64,000 nt of DNA from Butyrivibrio sp. (GCA_015056575.1 SVGA01000017.1:17248-81247); one strand, 5' to 3'. Shown: positions 1 to 9,380, counted from the first letter of the stretch. Notes: generated by a model not told the origin, from the sequence alone. A program made the numbers and translations.

Positions 1-37
1 AAAGCGGGTTTGGGATTTTTCCCAGACCCGCTTTTTT
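1..37 (+). terminator. Intrinsic terminator at left edge
   Basis: A 14-bp stem (1-14 with 21-34, one G-T pair) encloses a 6-nt loop and is followed by six T on the plus strand. It would end a plus-strand gene lying left of the window. It is nearly symmetric, so it probably also ends the minus-strand sugar operon whose last gene stops at 96. Confidence 0.8.
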
Positions 38-67
38 ATTCGCATTTTGCTGATTTTCTGCATTAAA

Positions 68-95
68 AGTCCCATGGCGCCGTCCCCGGGGACCA
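68..95. repeat. Dispersed palindromic repeat, copy 1
   Basis: The unit reads AGTCCC, six variable bases, CCGTCCCC, one base, GGGACCA. The same architecture with the same spacings recurs at 59915-59942. Both copies lie just after the stop codon of a minus-strand gene. The core CGTCCCCGGGGAC is palindromic. Confidence 0.6.
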
Positions 96-887
96 TTATT
101 TGGCTTCGTTACCGTAGACCTCTATCTGCGTCAGTGCTGGGAAGGGGCTGGGGTCATCGGCCTTTATCAGCTCTCCCAGCTTAAGCCACTCTATCCCGCT
201 CTTATTTATTTCGAATACATGAGGCTCCTGGACTCTTTTGTCCATTTCAAGCACCTGGGTGCTTCCGTCGGAAAAAGAAATTGTTGCCTTAACCCACCAG
301 TTATCGTGAGGGAAATCCGCTCTGGTATATAGGACCAATTTGTCCATGTCCACACGCCTTCCGAAATCCAGGGTGAACTCCGCATCGTCCTGACGGTTTA
401 TGCCCCATGACTCGTAGGGCCACTCTCCGTGGGAGAGAGTTGCCTTAACTCCGTCAATGGCATTGCGTGCGGCAAAAACCGCTTCCCCTCTGGTTTCTAC
501 ATTGGCGCTGGCATGGGGATAAACTCCCGCATATTCGTGCTGGTCGAAGGGGTTAAGGGCAAGGTTTCTGTAGCTGCAAACCTCATAGTCCGCTGCCTTC
601 CTTATAGTCACAATGTGCCGGTTTCCCACAAAGGAAAGCGGATTGTAGCTGGTTTTTTTCTCATAGAAGGGCACGGTGAAAAGAACTGTCTCCTCCTTTA
701 TCAGCACCAAAGCCGGATCGATGGTGGCATCCACCTTGACCACATAGAATTCTCCCGGTCTGATCCCGGAAAACTCAATGATATCGCCCTTTCTGTACTC
801 TCCGTCCCAGGCAAGGATAACCTCATCCTCTCCTACAGCCTCCGCCTTGGGCACATGGTCCCAATCGTTATATACACTGATTTTCAT
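96..887 (-). CDS. Jelly-roll (discoidin-like) protein of the uronate oligosaccharide operon
   Basis: This 263-residue cytoplasmic protein has no signal peptide and no membrane segment. The C-terminal half (about 115-260) looks like a galactose-binding-like beta-sandwich of the F5/8 type C kind: an NLALN opening, an A-x-NAIDG segment, SWGINRQDDAEFTLDFG, and a closing ALTQIEVYG strand. The N-terminal half is not recognised. The start was set at 887 because GAGAGGAAG lies about 6 nt upstream; the frame extends 10 codons further without a ribosome site. It is the last gene of the operon, 97 nt after the DUF2264 gene. Its place after three polysaccharide-degrading genes suggests an accessory or catalytic role on the same oligosaccharide. 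The function is unknown. Confidence 0.7.
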   Translation of the reverse strand: MKISVYNDWDHVPKAEAVGEDEVILAWDGEYRKGDIIEFSGIRPGEFYVVKVDATIDPALVLIKEETVLFTVPFYEKKTSYNPLSFVGNRHIVTIRKAADYEVCSYRNLALNPFDQHEYAGVYPHASANVETRGEAVFAARNAIDGVKATLSHGEWPYESWGINRQDDAEFTLDFGRRVDMDKLVLYTRADFPHDNWWVKATISFSDGSTQVLEMDKRVQEPHVFEINKSGIEWLKLGELIKADDPSPFPALTQIEVYGNEAK

Positions 888-984
888 AACTTTCTTCCTC
901 TCTGCAAAAATCCGCACGCATCAAAGCCCCTTAAAAACCGCAGCTCCCCAAAAGCCGCTGCAACTCTCAAAGTTCTCAAATCTC

Positions 985-3027
985 TCACACCGAAAATCTC
1001 CCCTCAATTCCATAGAAATCCACGGTCCGCACTTCCCCGCTCTTTAGGAAGATCTTCACAGGGCCGTAGCCACCGCATCCCTGAGGATCAGTATATTCTA
1101 TCTTAGAAACAGGGAATATCTCATCCTCCGTGAAATCCTCCAAAGACTCCTTGGTAATGACCTGTGATATCAGGAAGTAAGGCTCGTACCCGTACTGCCT
1201 GGTCCGCTCTGTCTTTGCATATATCACCACCGACTTTTTACTGTCGGGATTTGTTCCCTCGGAATCTATCCGCTCCAGGCTGCTCCAGCCGTCGAATACG
1301 GTAAAGGCCATCTGCTTTTCTTTTCCCGTGTGGTCATGGCCCTTAAGCACCGCAGCCCTGTAGCCATCCTTCTCAAGGAAAGTTACCTCCGTTCCATTAT
1401 CGGGAAAACCGAAGGCTCCCAGGGTGATCTCCAGCGGCCTCCTGTACATCCTTATCTTGTCCGCTCTTAATATTCCATAGGGCACCGCAAGATCAGCCAG
1501 GTCCATGGCTGTCTTCCAGTGGCACTCGCTCTCCATTTCGTAGTCAAAGAACTGTCTCCTGTAGAGCACACTATCCTTCTGCCCTGCCCAGTAGGTGACA
1601 TTTCCCCGAAGCACCACGTCCTCGTCGGTGTATCTTATTACATACTGCTGCGACTCCACCTCCCGTGATACCGTGGCCTCCCAGGGGAATTTGGTATTGT
1701 AGACCAGCTTGGAATAATTGTTCATTCCATGAAGGTCGTTTGTATTCTTCACTATCTTGCCTGTTCGAAGCTCCGTAATCCCATTGGCCTCGTGGTTGGC
1801 CATACAAAGTCCCGGCCCGTCAAGCACCCACTCCCTGGTCTCATTCTTCTTAAGCTCCTCCCACATCCCGCCGCTTTCTTTTGCGGTCCAGAAGGGATGA
1901 TCCTTTGGAAGATGCAGGCACAAAAGAGCCTTCGCCAGCCAGAAAGGCGACTCGGCGCAGGAGTAGCTTTGAAGCTGCGGGGCGAAGGGCCCGTAAAAGC
2001 CAAGAGTCGGCACTCCCTCCCACAAAAAATCGTCTCTTGTAAAAAACTGTAAAAGCGAACCTGAGCAGATCCTTCTAGCCAACCCCGGATCCACAGAAGA
2101 CTTATTCATCATCAGATTCCCGTCAAAGGCACTTGTGGCAGCGTTTCTGTATATCCCGCTCCTGCCCCACATATTTGTAAACCCGTCCCTGTCAAAGAAA
2201 TAGGGATAGGTCTTCATAAGCTCACCGGAGTTCTCCTCAAACCTTGCCGCAATATACGGCTCTTTTTTATAGCCATACCAGTTATTCCAGATACCGGTGT
2301 ACATGTTGAAGGCCCAACAGGAGTAATAGTCAAAGGAGTGTCCGTCCCGGTACCACCCGTCTCCCACGTAGTAATTCAGGATGACCTGTGCATGATCCCT
2401 CATGATATCCTCGTCAATCTCGTAGCCGTTCATGTGAAGGAAGGCCAGATCCAGCATGTTAAAAAGCCTCCAGTTCTGAGGCACTGTGTTGGCGTGGGCA
2501 AAGTCCGAAAGAAACGCAGCGATCCTGTCCTTTTCCTCTTTGCTGTATCTGTCCCAGATTTCTTCCTTTGAGAGCCACAGGCAGATTACAAGGGCTGCAG
2601 TTTCCACCGTCTGCTGATAGGCAGGGAAAAGATTTCCCGAAGTATCCGCCTTTTTCATATCCGTATAGTTAAGGACATAATTCGCCTCACCTGGGGTCAC
2701 CGCACACAGGACCTGTTTGGCGTAGTAGTCCCTGACATTTATGCCGTTTAAGGTAAGCTCCGGCTCTATATGCAAAAGGGGCGCAGCGATAAAGAAAGAC
2801 CTTGCCAGACCCTCGAAGATCTCCGCCTTAAACCGCCACATTGGGTGATCCGGCTGAGGATAGGTTATATCCTTCTCATATCTTGGCATCACCACCGGGG
2901 CTTCTATGGAACTCAGGTTATCAAATACTCCGGTCAAAAGATATTTCGCAGCTTCCACCCAGCTGTCGTAAGTAAGCCCCGTATAAGGGCTAAGTTCATA
3001 ATCCGTGCTATTTGGTGTAAATACCAT
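985..3027 (-). CDS. DUF2264 domain-containing protein
   Basis: This 680-residue protein has no signal peptide. The first about 380 residues match my recollection of DUF2264: an alpha/alpha-barrel-like region with HPMWRFKAEIFEGLARS near 60-76, NWRLFNMLDLAF and DGWYRDGHSFDYYSCWAFNMY. This is followed by a beta-rich C-terminal part. DUF2264 proteins commonly sit in polysaccharide loci, and some are proposed to be lyases or hydrolases; the activity here is not visible from motifs. The gene starts 23 nt after the GH88 gene and is surely cotranscribed with it. Having GH88, heparinase II/III and DUF2264 all cytoplasmic suggests intracellular breakdown of imported uronic-acid oligosaccharides. Confidence 0.8.
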   Translation of the reverse strand: MVFTPNSTDYELSPYTGLTYDSWVEAAKYLLTGVFDNLSSIEAPVVMPRYEKDITYPQPDHPMWRFKAEIFEGLARSFFIAAPLLHIEPELTLNGINVRDYYAKQVLCAVTPGEANYVLNYTDMKKADTSGNLFPAYQQTVETAALVICLWLSKEEIWDRYSKEEKDRIAAFLSDFAHANTVPQNWRLFNMLDLAFLHMNGYEIDEDIMRDHAQVILNYYVGDGWYRDGHSFDYYSCWAFNMYTGIWNNWYGYKKEPYIAARFEENSGELMKTYPYFFDRDGFTNMWGRSGIYRNAATSAFDGNLMMNKSSVDPGLARRICSGSLLQFFTRDDFLWEGVPTLGFYGPFAPQLQSYSCAESPFWLAKALLCLHLPKDHPFWTAKESGGMWEELKKNETREWVLDGPGLCMANHEANGITELRTGKIVKNTNDLHGMNNYSKLVYNTKFPWEATVSREVESQQYVIRYTDEDVVLRGNVTYWAGQKDSVLYRRQFFDYEMESECHWKTAMDLADLAVPYGILRADKIRMYRRPLEITLGAFGFPDNGTEVTFLEKDGYRAAVLKGHDHTGKEKQMAFTVFDGWSSLERIDSEGTNPDSKKSVVIYAKTERTRQYGYEPYFLISQVITKESLEDFTEDEIFPVSKIEYTDPQGCGGYGPVKIFLKSGEVRTVDFYGIEGRFSV

Positions 3028-3050
3028 TTTTCTCTCCCAATAATAGATGA

Positions 3051-4184
3051 TCAGAATATTCTAAGAGCCTTCCCCGCCAGGGACATAACGGCTTCTATGA
3101 AATAATAGTCTCCGTATATAATGGACATGTTGTGGCCATCGCCGTGATAATCCACCGCACAATTGTTAAGGATGTTGTCGGTATCCATGCTCCAGCTGCA
3201 GCGCTTTTCATCCAGCGTCATAAGGAGCTTTAATGCCGCATCAAGATACTTGTCTGCATCGTCGGGAAGCTGGGTTGCCAGCTCAATAAGCCCCGAGGCC
3301 GTGATGGCTGCTGCCGTTGAATCTTCAAGGTCAACATCCTTTGGCTGCCTGTAGTCAATAGGGACAAGATAGTTTTCGGGGATTGCCGAAAGCACATAAT
3401 CAGCGATCTTCTTTGATGTATCGAGAAATCTCTTTTCCCCGGTGTAATGGTAGGACAGCGCAAATCCGTAGATTCCCCAGCTCTGGCCTCTGGTCCAGGA
3501 AGATCCTTCGCCGTATCCCTGACCTCCCAGGCTTCCAAGCACATCTCCCGTAAAGGGATCAAATACCACGATGTGGTTGACAGAGCCGTCCTCTCTGACG
3601 AAGGTCTGCCTTGCAACGTCCGCATGAGCCATGGCGATAAGTCTGAATCTCGGGTCTGTGGTCTCCTCTGAAGCCCAGTACAAAAGAGGCAGGTTCATCA
3701 TGCAGTCAATGATGGCAAAACCTCTTCTGTCCACGTCATCCCAGTTGTTCCAGGCTCGTATGAAGTTGCCGGCAATGTTGAACCTTCCGGCCATGTTGTT
3801 GGCCGCCAGCAGCGCCCGGTTCAAAGACTCCTTGTTTCTCTCCCTTTTGTATCTGACAACCGAAGTCGGTAGCCACTTAAATCCGTTGTCGTGATCAAGT
3901 CCCCGGCTATTCATAAGGTTGAAGTCAAGCTTCTCCTCCACTCCGATGGCTTCCTGACGGAACATCTCGCTGCCGGTAAGAACATAGAGCTGCCACATTA
4001 TGCCGCCCCAAAAGCCGTTGGTCCACCAGCAGGGATCCTCCTTACTCTTGTCATCAAAGTGCCCATCAACTGTGGTGTAGGGGATGATGCCCCTGTTCCT
4101 GTTCACAACGACAATCATTTTCTCTCTGATCTTTTTAAGGGTCTCCTCGACCCATTTCTTCTCCTCTGCGCTTAGCTGTCTCAT
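3051..4184 (-). CDS. Glycoside hydrolase family 88/105, unsaturated glucuronyl/galacturonyl hydrolase
   Basis: This 377-residue cytoplasmic enzyme should remove the 4,5-unsaturated uronic acid that polysaccharide lyases leave at the non-reducing end. Family landmarks include CWWTNGFWGG (about 52-61), GLDHDNGF (95-102, with a candidate catalytic Asp), IIDCMMNLPLLYW (158-170, the second conserved Asp at 160) and SWTRGQSWGIYGFAL. The length is normal for the family. The start was set at 4184, where GAGAGGGG sits 6-7 nt upstream; the longer frame has no ribosome site. The gene lies between the lyase-like gene and the DUF2264 gene, which fits a lyase followed by an unsaturated-uronyl hydrolase. 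The sugar specificity cannot be read from sequence. Confidence 0.9.
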   Translation of the reverse strand: MRQLSAEEKKWVEETLKKIREKMIVVVNRNRGIIPYTTVDGHFDDKSKEDPCWWTNGFWGGIMWQLYVLTGSEMFRQEAIGVEEKLDFNLMNSRGLDHDNGFKWLPTSVVRYKRERNKESLNRALLAANNMAGRFNIAGNFIRAWNNWDDVDRRGFAIIDCMMNLPLLYWASEETTDPRFRLIAMAHADVARQTFVREDGSVNHIVVFDPFTGDVLGSLGGQGYGEGSSWTRGQSWGIYGFALSYHYTGEKRFLDTSKKIADYVLSAIPENYLVPIDYRQPKDVDLEDSTAAAITASGLIELATQLPDDADKYLDAALKLLMTLDEKRCSWSMDTDNILNNCAVDYHGDGHNMSIIYGDYYFIEAVMSLAGKALRIF

Positions 4185-4236
4185 TCTGTTTCCCCTCTCT
4201 TCCTTTTGCTCTTTCCAAATACCCGGCCCTTTCACC

Positions 4237-6120
4237 TTAGCTTATCCTGATGCTTACCTCTTTTGAATCCCCCATATACACACGGATCCTGTAAACCTCG
4301 TGCTTCCAGGAGATACAAAGTCTTACGTCTTCAATTGGGCAGGGCTCGATCTCCACCTTATATATTCCTGTCAGGTCGATCTTCGAAAGCTCACCGATCT
4401 TCACACGGCAAGAGCCGCCCAAGGGCTCCTCGCAAATTTCCGGTTTCTCATAGGTCATCAGCGTAAGTTTGCACTCCGCATCGCCTTTATACCGGTCCCT
4501 CACCCATATCTCTTTTCCCTTGATAAGAGAAACTTCTCTGGTGTAGCTTTCTATCCTCTCATCATTATAGGCACCGGCTATATCCATTTGTAGTGAACTT
4601 ATTTCATTTCCGTCCTCTTTTTTACCAAGAAAACATCTGACCCCGGACGCACCAAACTCCTTCCCGGGCTTTTGGAGAATGGGCTCCTCTTTTCCGAAGG
4701 TCGGAACATTGTGATAGTCGGATCTCATGGTCCATATCTCATATCTTCTCTCGCTGAAAGTCTCCCTGGTGTAGGTCCCAACCCCCAGGTCTATTATCAG
4801 AGGCTTTCCGTTTTTATACAGGGTAAAAGAGCCAACGTCATTGTGGTTGTGACTGTCTCCGTTATTTCCGGCTTTTGCGGCAAGAACAAAGCTTTCATCC
4901 CTTGCCACCATAAGTCCCGTGCTCTCAAAAAACACATCGGGACACAGGACATCGCTCTTAGGAAACTCCTTCATTTCCTTATAATTCAAGGCTTGAAGGA
5001 TATGGTAAAAGAGATTTATCTCCCCGGTGATCAGCCTGTCATCCTCCTCACCCCTTCGAAAGTCCTCCGCGGCAAAAGATGCAAGGATCTCATCCCCGCA
5101 CAGCATGCCAAACAGAAACTCCCTTGCGCTCCTCCTTGGACACAAGGCGGCGCAATCAGCGAAGTTGATGTAGATGTTATCCGAAACATTCATCTTCACT
5201 ATGTAGTTCGCAATATTCCTTATAAGCGGCTCCTTAAATATCTCTTCAAACCCTCCGCCTTCAAGGACATCATTCATGATATAGAGCGCCCCAAAAAGAC
5301 ACAGTCCCGCATGGGAATAGTACTGAGCCCCCTCGTTGCAGGCCCCGTCATCTCCGTATTCATCCAGGAAAAAATCCAGTGAAAGCGCTGCACATTTCAG
5401 ATACTCCTTCAGGGTCTCCCCGTCCATATAAAGCTCCGGCCTTGTAAATGCACATAGAAGAATATTCTGGGTGCACCAGGGTGTCCAGTTGCACATGGGC
5501 TGAAGGCCGTCTCCCATCCACCAGAAGTGCTCGGTGGTATAGGGGGTAAAAATCCTCTCCTTGAGCTCTGTGTTAATCATCCTGCTTATTGCGGGATCTC
5601 TTTTATCAAAGAGAGGACGAAGCACATATTCAGCCACCGCAAGAAGGGCTCCGGTCTCTGCAGCAAAAAGGTCTATTATGGGATGCTCGGTGTCCGGAAA
5701 CTCCTGCTGCTTTGAATTCCTCACATGGGTGTTATGGGCAGGAAGACACCAGGAAAACTCCTGAAGGATAAGATATATTCCGTCAAGGATATCCTCAAGA
5801 AACCTGTCTCCCCCCTCGGCAAGCTGGGCCATGATAAGGGCATTCAGCTTCCTTCTTCTTGAGAAATACAGTTCCTCAAACCGGGAGCGGTTTCCGTTTT
5901 TTGAGAATTCAAGGTAATCGGACAAAAGAATCTGTGACCATGGCTCATCCGCTGCGCCTTCTCCCCGTTTGATCAATTTTTGCCTTAGATCCTCCGGAAG
6001 ATTCTCATAGGCCTTCCTGTCTTCTATATCGGGACACAAAGAAAACGCGCACAAGTAGCGCGTTTTCTGTAAGTATTCCGTAACCGTATGTCTGTGTGAT
6101 ATTTCTTTTCCCATTGTCAT
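4237..6120 (-). CDS. Heparinase II/III family protein (putative oligosaccharide lyase)
   Basis: This 627-residue protein has no signal peptide. An N-terminal alpha-helical toroid (about 1-380) contains DDGACNEGAQYYSHAG at 257-272, where the catalytic Asn/Tyr of the superfamily are usually found. A beta-sandwich follows that opens with GDSHNHNDVGSFTLYKNGKP (421-440), the hallmark of heparinase II/III-like enzymes. Related enzymes cleave uronic-acid polysaccharides by beta-elimination. The start at 6120 overlaps the permease stop (ATGA). A second ATG at 6114 has AAAGGG at better spacing and may be the real start. Being cytoplasmic and next to a CUT1 importer, it probably acts on imported oligosaccharides. 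Confidence 0.88.
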   Translation of the reverse strand: MTMGKEISHRHTVTEYLQKTRYLCAFSLCPDIEDRKAYENLPEDLRQKLIKRGEGAADEPWSQILLSDYLEFSKNGNRSRFEELYFSRRRKLNALIMAQLAEGGDRFLEDILDGIYLILQEFSWCLPAHNTHVRNSKQQEFPDTEHPIIDLFAAETGALLAVAEYVLRPLFDKRDPAISRMINTELKERIFTPYTTEHFWWMGDGLQPMCNWTPWCTQNILLCAFTRPELYMDGETLKEYLKCAALSLDFFLDEYGDDGACNEGAQYYSHAGLCLFGALYIMNDVLEGGGFEEIFKEPLIRNIANYIVKMNVSDNIYINFADCAALCPRRSAREFLFGMLCGDEILASFAAEDFRRGEEDDRLITGEINLFYHILQALNYKEMKEFPKSDVLCPDVFFESTGLMVARDESFVLAAKAGNNGDSHNHNDVGSFTLYKNGKPLIIDLGVGTYTRETFSERRYEIWTMRSDYHNVPTFGKEEPILQKPGKEFGASGVRCFLGKKEDGNEISSLQMDIAGAYNDERIESYTREVSLIKGKEIWVRDRYKGDAECKLTLMTYEKPEICEEPLGGSCRVKIGELSKIDLTGIYKVEIEPCPIEDVRLCISWKHEVYRIRVYMGDSKEVSIRIS

Positions 6121-6971
6121 CCCTTTACCGAACCGGCAGTGATACCTGCAACAAAGTACTTCTGAAGTGAAATGAACACAATAAATACCGGTATTAATGA
6201 TAGCACAGATGCTGCCATGATAAGTCCGTATTCAGCAGAGTACTGTGAAATAAACATCTTAAGCCCTATCTGCAGTGTCTTCTTGGACTCTGTTGTGAGG
6301 TAGATAAGGGGGCCCAAAAAGTCGTTCCAGGTATTAACGAAGGTGAAAATGATCAGGGTGGAAAGGGCGGGCTTTGAAAGGGGAAGCATGATCTTGGCGT
6401 AGATCTCGTACTCGCTCATTCCGTCTATCCTGGCCGCCTCACACAGGGAATCCGGGATACCCTCGTAAAACTGCCTCATAAGGAACACTCCGAAGGCTGA
6501 AAAAGCCTGAAGGATGATGATGGCAAGGTGGGTGTCCGCAAGGTGAAGGCTCCTCATGAACATGAACTGTGGAACCATGTACACCTGCCAGGGAACCGCG
6601 ATGGTTGCCACATACGCAAGAAACAAAAGGTTCCTTCCCTTAAACTCCAACTTGGCAAAGGCATAAGCCGCAAAGCTGGATGTCAGGAGCTGCAAAAGCG
6701 TTACTATTACAGTCAGCTTGGCAGTGTTAAGGGTAAATTTTGCAAGAGGTATCTTTGTCCATATGTCGATGTAGTTCTGCCATCTGGGGGCCTTGGGGAT
6801 CCACTCGAAGGGGATCACGAATACATCTTTGTTGAATTTCAATGATGCCGATATCATCCATACGAAGGGCACAAGCATTAAAAGTGCCAGGAGGATGAGC
6901 AGCACATAGACTATTGTCTGTCCTATGATTCTGTTGGTCTTTTTGCTCTTCACTTTCTTAATCCTCCCCAT
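6117..6971 (-). CDS. CUT1 sugar ABC transporter permease (MalG type)
   Basis: This 284-residue inner-membrane permease has about six hydrophobic segments. The cytoplasmic EAA loop LCEAARIDGMSEYEIYAKI contacts the ATPase. The N-terminus is Lys/Arg-rich before the first membrane helix, which is typical of MalG-like subunits. It overlaps the upstream permease by one base (TGA/ATG sharing an A) and the downstream lyase by four bases, so translation is probably coupled. The operon has no ATPase gene. CUT1 systems of this kind usually borrow a shared MsmK-like ATPase encoded elsewhere. Confidence 0.92.
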   Translation of the reverse strand: MGRIKKVKSKKTNRIIGQTIVYVLLILLALLMLVPFVWMISASLKFNKDVFVIPFEWIPKAPRWQNYIDIWTKIPLAKFTLNTAKLTVIVTLLQLLTSSFAAYAFAKLEFKGRNLLFLAYVATIAVPWQVYMVPQFMFMRSLHLADTHLAIIILQAFSAFGVFLMRQFYEGIPDSLCEAARIDGMSEYEIYAKIMLPLSKPALSTLIIFTFVNTWNDFLGPLIYLTTESKKTLQIGLKMFISQYSAEYGLIMAASVLSLIPVFIVFISLQKYFVAGITAGSVKG

Positions 6972-7894
6972 CAGTCGTTGGCATAATTTTTCTCACCCCT
7001 GAACTGGATGAGGGTAACAACAAGTACTATGGCGAAAAGAACCAGTGCCGATGCGGACGCTCTGCCCAGCTTCCAGTTTCTGAAGGCCTCTTCGTAGATA
7101 TAATAAACCAGAACGATGGCGCTCTTGTTTACCACACCGTTGGAGCCGCCGGCCAGCATGTAAACTATGTCGTATACCTTGAAGCAGTTGATGGTAAGCA
7201 TGATCGTTACAAAAAATGTGGTGGGCTTAAGCTGAGGAACGGTAATATGCCTGAACTTCTGCCAGGCATTGGCTCCGTCAAGAGACGCCGCCTCGTAGAG
7301 GTCTTCGCTTATTCCCTGAAGTCCCGCCAGATAAATAACCATATAGTAGCCCATGTTCTTCCAGACAGAGAACATGATAATTGTCAACATTACGGTGCTT
7401 GATGAAGCTGCCCACTTAAGAGGAGCTACATGGAGCACATTCATAAGAAGCTGGTTCACGATACCGCCCTTGGCCGGTGTGAACAGCATGTTCCATACGG
7501 CGGCAACAGCCACCAGAGATGCAACGTAAGGAAAGAATGCAACTGTCCTGAAGAAGTTGGTTCCCCTTATCTTCTGATTCAGAAGGATTGCCAGTGCCAG
7601 AGCCATAACCAGAGTTATCGGCACCGTGAAGATACTGTAGATAATGGTGTTTTTCAGAGCAGAGGTGAATCTGTCATCTGAAAAGATCTGTGCGAAGTTG
7701 TTTAATCCCACAAACTTCATTGCGTTGCTTCCGTCCCACTCAGCGAAGGACATGAGCAGGGCCAGAACAATGGGGCCCAGGGTAAAGATCGCAAATCCTA
7801 TGAAGTTGGGAGCGATGAAGGAATATGCCACAAGGTTTCTCTTCCTCTGGCGCCTTCTCATATTTTTTTCCATAGCAGTCAGTTCTGCAGCCAT
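6971..7894 (-). CDS. CUT1 sugar ABC transporter permease (MalF type)
   Basis: This 307-residue permease is the partner of the MalG-type subunit. It has about six membrane segments, and the EAA loop reads LYEAASLDGANAWQKFRHI. The frame is open to a TTG at 7951, but I place the start at the ATG at 7894. GAGGAAA sits about 5-7 nt upstream of it, and the longer version would be translated through the hairpin at 7931-7974. The protein begins with a charged stretch (MAAELTAMEKNMRRRQRKR) before the first helix. It follows the solute-binding protein gene across a terminator-like hairpin, the usual arrangement for making more binding protein than permease. Confidence 0.92.
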   Translation of the reverse strand: MAAELTAMEKNMRRRQRKRNLVAYSFIAPNFIGFAIFTLGPIVLALLMSFAEWDGSNAMKFVGLNNFAQIFSDDRFTSALKNTIIYSIFTVPITLVMALALAILLNQKIRGTNFFRTVAFFPYVASLVAVAAVWNMLFTPAKGGIVNQLLMNVLHVAPLKWAASSSTVMLTIIMFSVWKNMGYYMVIYLAGLQGISEDLYEAASLDGANAWQKFRHITVPQLKPTTFFVTIMLTINCFKVYDIVYMLAGGSNGVVNKSAIVLVYYIYEEAFRNWKLGRASASALVLFAIVLVVTLIQFRGEKNYAND

Positions 7895-7930
7895 GCGTAT
7901 TTCCTCATTTTCTTCGATAGCTTTTTTCCC

Positions 7931-7974
7931 AAAAAGAGCACTTGAACTCAAGCGATCTTGATATTCAAGTGCTC
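7931..7974 (-). terminator. Attenuating hairpin between binding protein and permease genes
   Basis: GAGCACTTGAA and TTCAAGTGCTC form an 11-bp perfect stem (7936-7946 with 7964-7974). On the minus strand it is followed by CTTTTT. It lies between the stop of the solute-binding protein (8001) and the permease start (7894). This suggests partial termination or 3' end stabilisation that favours the binding protein mRNA. Confidence 0.75.
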
Positions 7975-8000
7975 CGTTTGTTTCTTACTTAACCTGATTA

Positions 8001-9380
8001 TTACTGAGCAAGTACAGCCTGAACGCCTTCGTTCATTGCTGCGATCCCATCGTCAACACTTACTTCCTCGTTCATGATGAGGTCATGCTGCTCGTTGAGA
8101 ACTGTCTCGATCTCAGAAGACTTATCGTTGGCGGGCATCTCAAGATAAGTGTGGCTTGTGATGAGAGCTTCCTTGGAAGCATCGTCTGTAGGGAAGCCGT
8201 CCATTGATGCAATGATGTCAACGATGGTCTTGTTGGTCATGGCAGGGATGTTACCTGTGGAAGCCATAACCTCCGCACCTTCAGCGCCGCTTACGAACTT
8301 AACGAAATCCCATGCTGCATCCTTGTTGGGAGCTGATGTGGGAACTGCAAGAGCTGTGATTGTTGAAAGTGTGGAACCTGCCTCAACGCCGTCAGCATGA
8401 GGATACTTAACAATGCCCCAGTTTGTGCAGTCTGTGTATTCGCCGTCCTTGATCTTCTGGATAAGAGTTGCGATGAACCATGATCCCATGTTCATTGTAG
8501 CTACGTTGCCCTGAGCAAATGCTGCTGAATAGTGAAGTCCCTGTGTCTTAAGTGTTGCGTAGTCCATGCAGACACCATCCTTCTGCTGATTAAGAACCAT
8601 CTCGTAGTAAGGCTTTGTGAAGTCATACTCGCCGTCAACGATGGTGTGCTTGCCATCAAGGATACCGTCGAGCTGGATCGTTGATCTCCATGTGTGGTAG
8701 TGTGATCCGTAAATCTCAGCACCGGGTGTTGTATCTGTAACGCTTCTTGCAAGGGCGTCATACTGCTCCCAGGTCATGTCGTTTGTGGGATAATCTACGC
8801 CGGCCTTATCAAAGATGTCCTTGTTGTAGAAAAGAACCCAGATGTCTGATCTGAAAGGAAGCTCATAGAGGTTTCCGTCGATGGTCACCTGATCTGTAAC
8901 GCCGTTGTAGAGTGAAAGATCTACGCCGTCAGCAGCGATACGATCATTGAGGGGCTCGAGAACGCCCTTGTTTACCAGTGATACGTATCCGGGAACATCC
9001 TTGATTGTTACAACATCGAAGTCAGAGCCTGCTCCTGAGAGCTGTGTGCCGAGAACTGTGCTGTAATCTGTTGATCCAAGATCAACCATCTCAATTGTTA
9101 CGTTGGGGTGTGCTGCTGTGTAAGCATCGATAAGAGGCTGATAATATACTGTGCTTGATACATCCCAAAGTGCCCACTTAAGTGTTACAGGCTCATCGGA
9201 TGCTGTCTCTTCTGCTGCAGGTGCTTCTGTCTGTGCTGGCTCAGCTGCAGGAGCAGCCTCTGTCTGTGTTTCTGTCTGAACTTCTGCTGCGGGTGCCTGC
9301 TCTGCAGCGCTTCCGCATGCTGTGATACTTGCTACAACCATGGTCATGGCAAGCAAAGAGCTTAAGAATCTCTTTTTCAT
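8001..9380 (-). CDS. Extracellular solute-binding lipoprotein of a CUT1 sugar ABC transporter
   Basis: This 459-residue protein has a lipoprotein signal: MKKRFLSSLLAMTMVVASIT followed by ACGS, with the lipid-anchored Cys at about 22. A low-complexity Ala/Glu/Thr/Pro linker runs to about residue 65, and a type-1 extracellular solute-binding domain follows (DVVTIKDVPGYVSLVNKG, MNMGSWFIATLIQ). It should capture the oligosaccharide for the two permeases downstream. GGGAGG lies about 6 nt before the ATG. It is the first gene of the operon and is read divergently from the YesM/YesN pair that probably controls it. Confidence 0.93.
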   Translation of the reverse strand: MKKRFLSSLLAMTMVVASITACGSAAEQAPAAEVQTETQTEAAPAAEPAQTEAPAAEETASDEPVTLKWALWDVSSTVYYQPLIDAYTAAHPNVTIEMVDLGSTDYSTVLGTQLSGAGSDFDVVTIKDVPGYVSLVNKGVLEPLNDRIAADGVDLSLYNGVTDQVTIDGNLYELPFRSDIWVLFYNKDIFDKAGVDYPTNDMTWEQYDALARSVTDTTPGAEIYGSHYHTWRSTIQLDGILDGKHTIVDGEYDFTKPYYEMVLNQQKDGVCMDYATLKTQGLHYSAAFAQGNVATMNMGSWFIATLIQKIKDGEYTDCTNWGIVKYPHADGVEAGSTLSTITALAVPTSAPNKDAAWDFVKFVSGAEGAEVMASTGNIPAMTNKTIVDIIASMDGFPTDDASKEALITSHTYLEMPANDKSSEIETVLNEQHDLIMNEEVSVDDGIAAMNEGVQAVLAQ

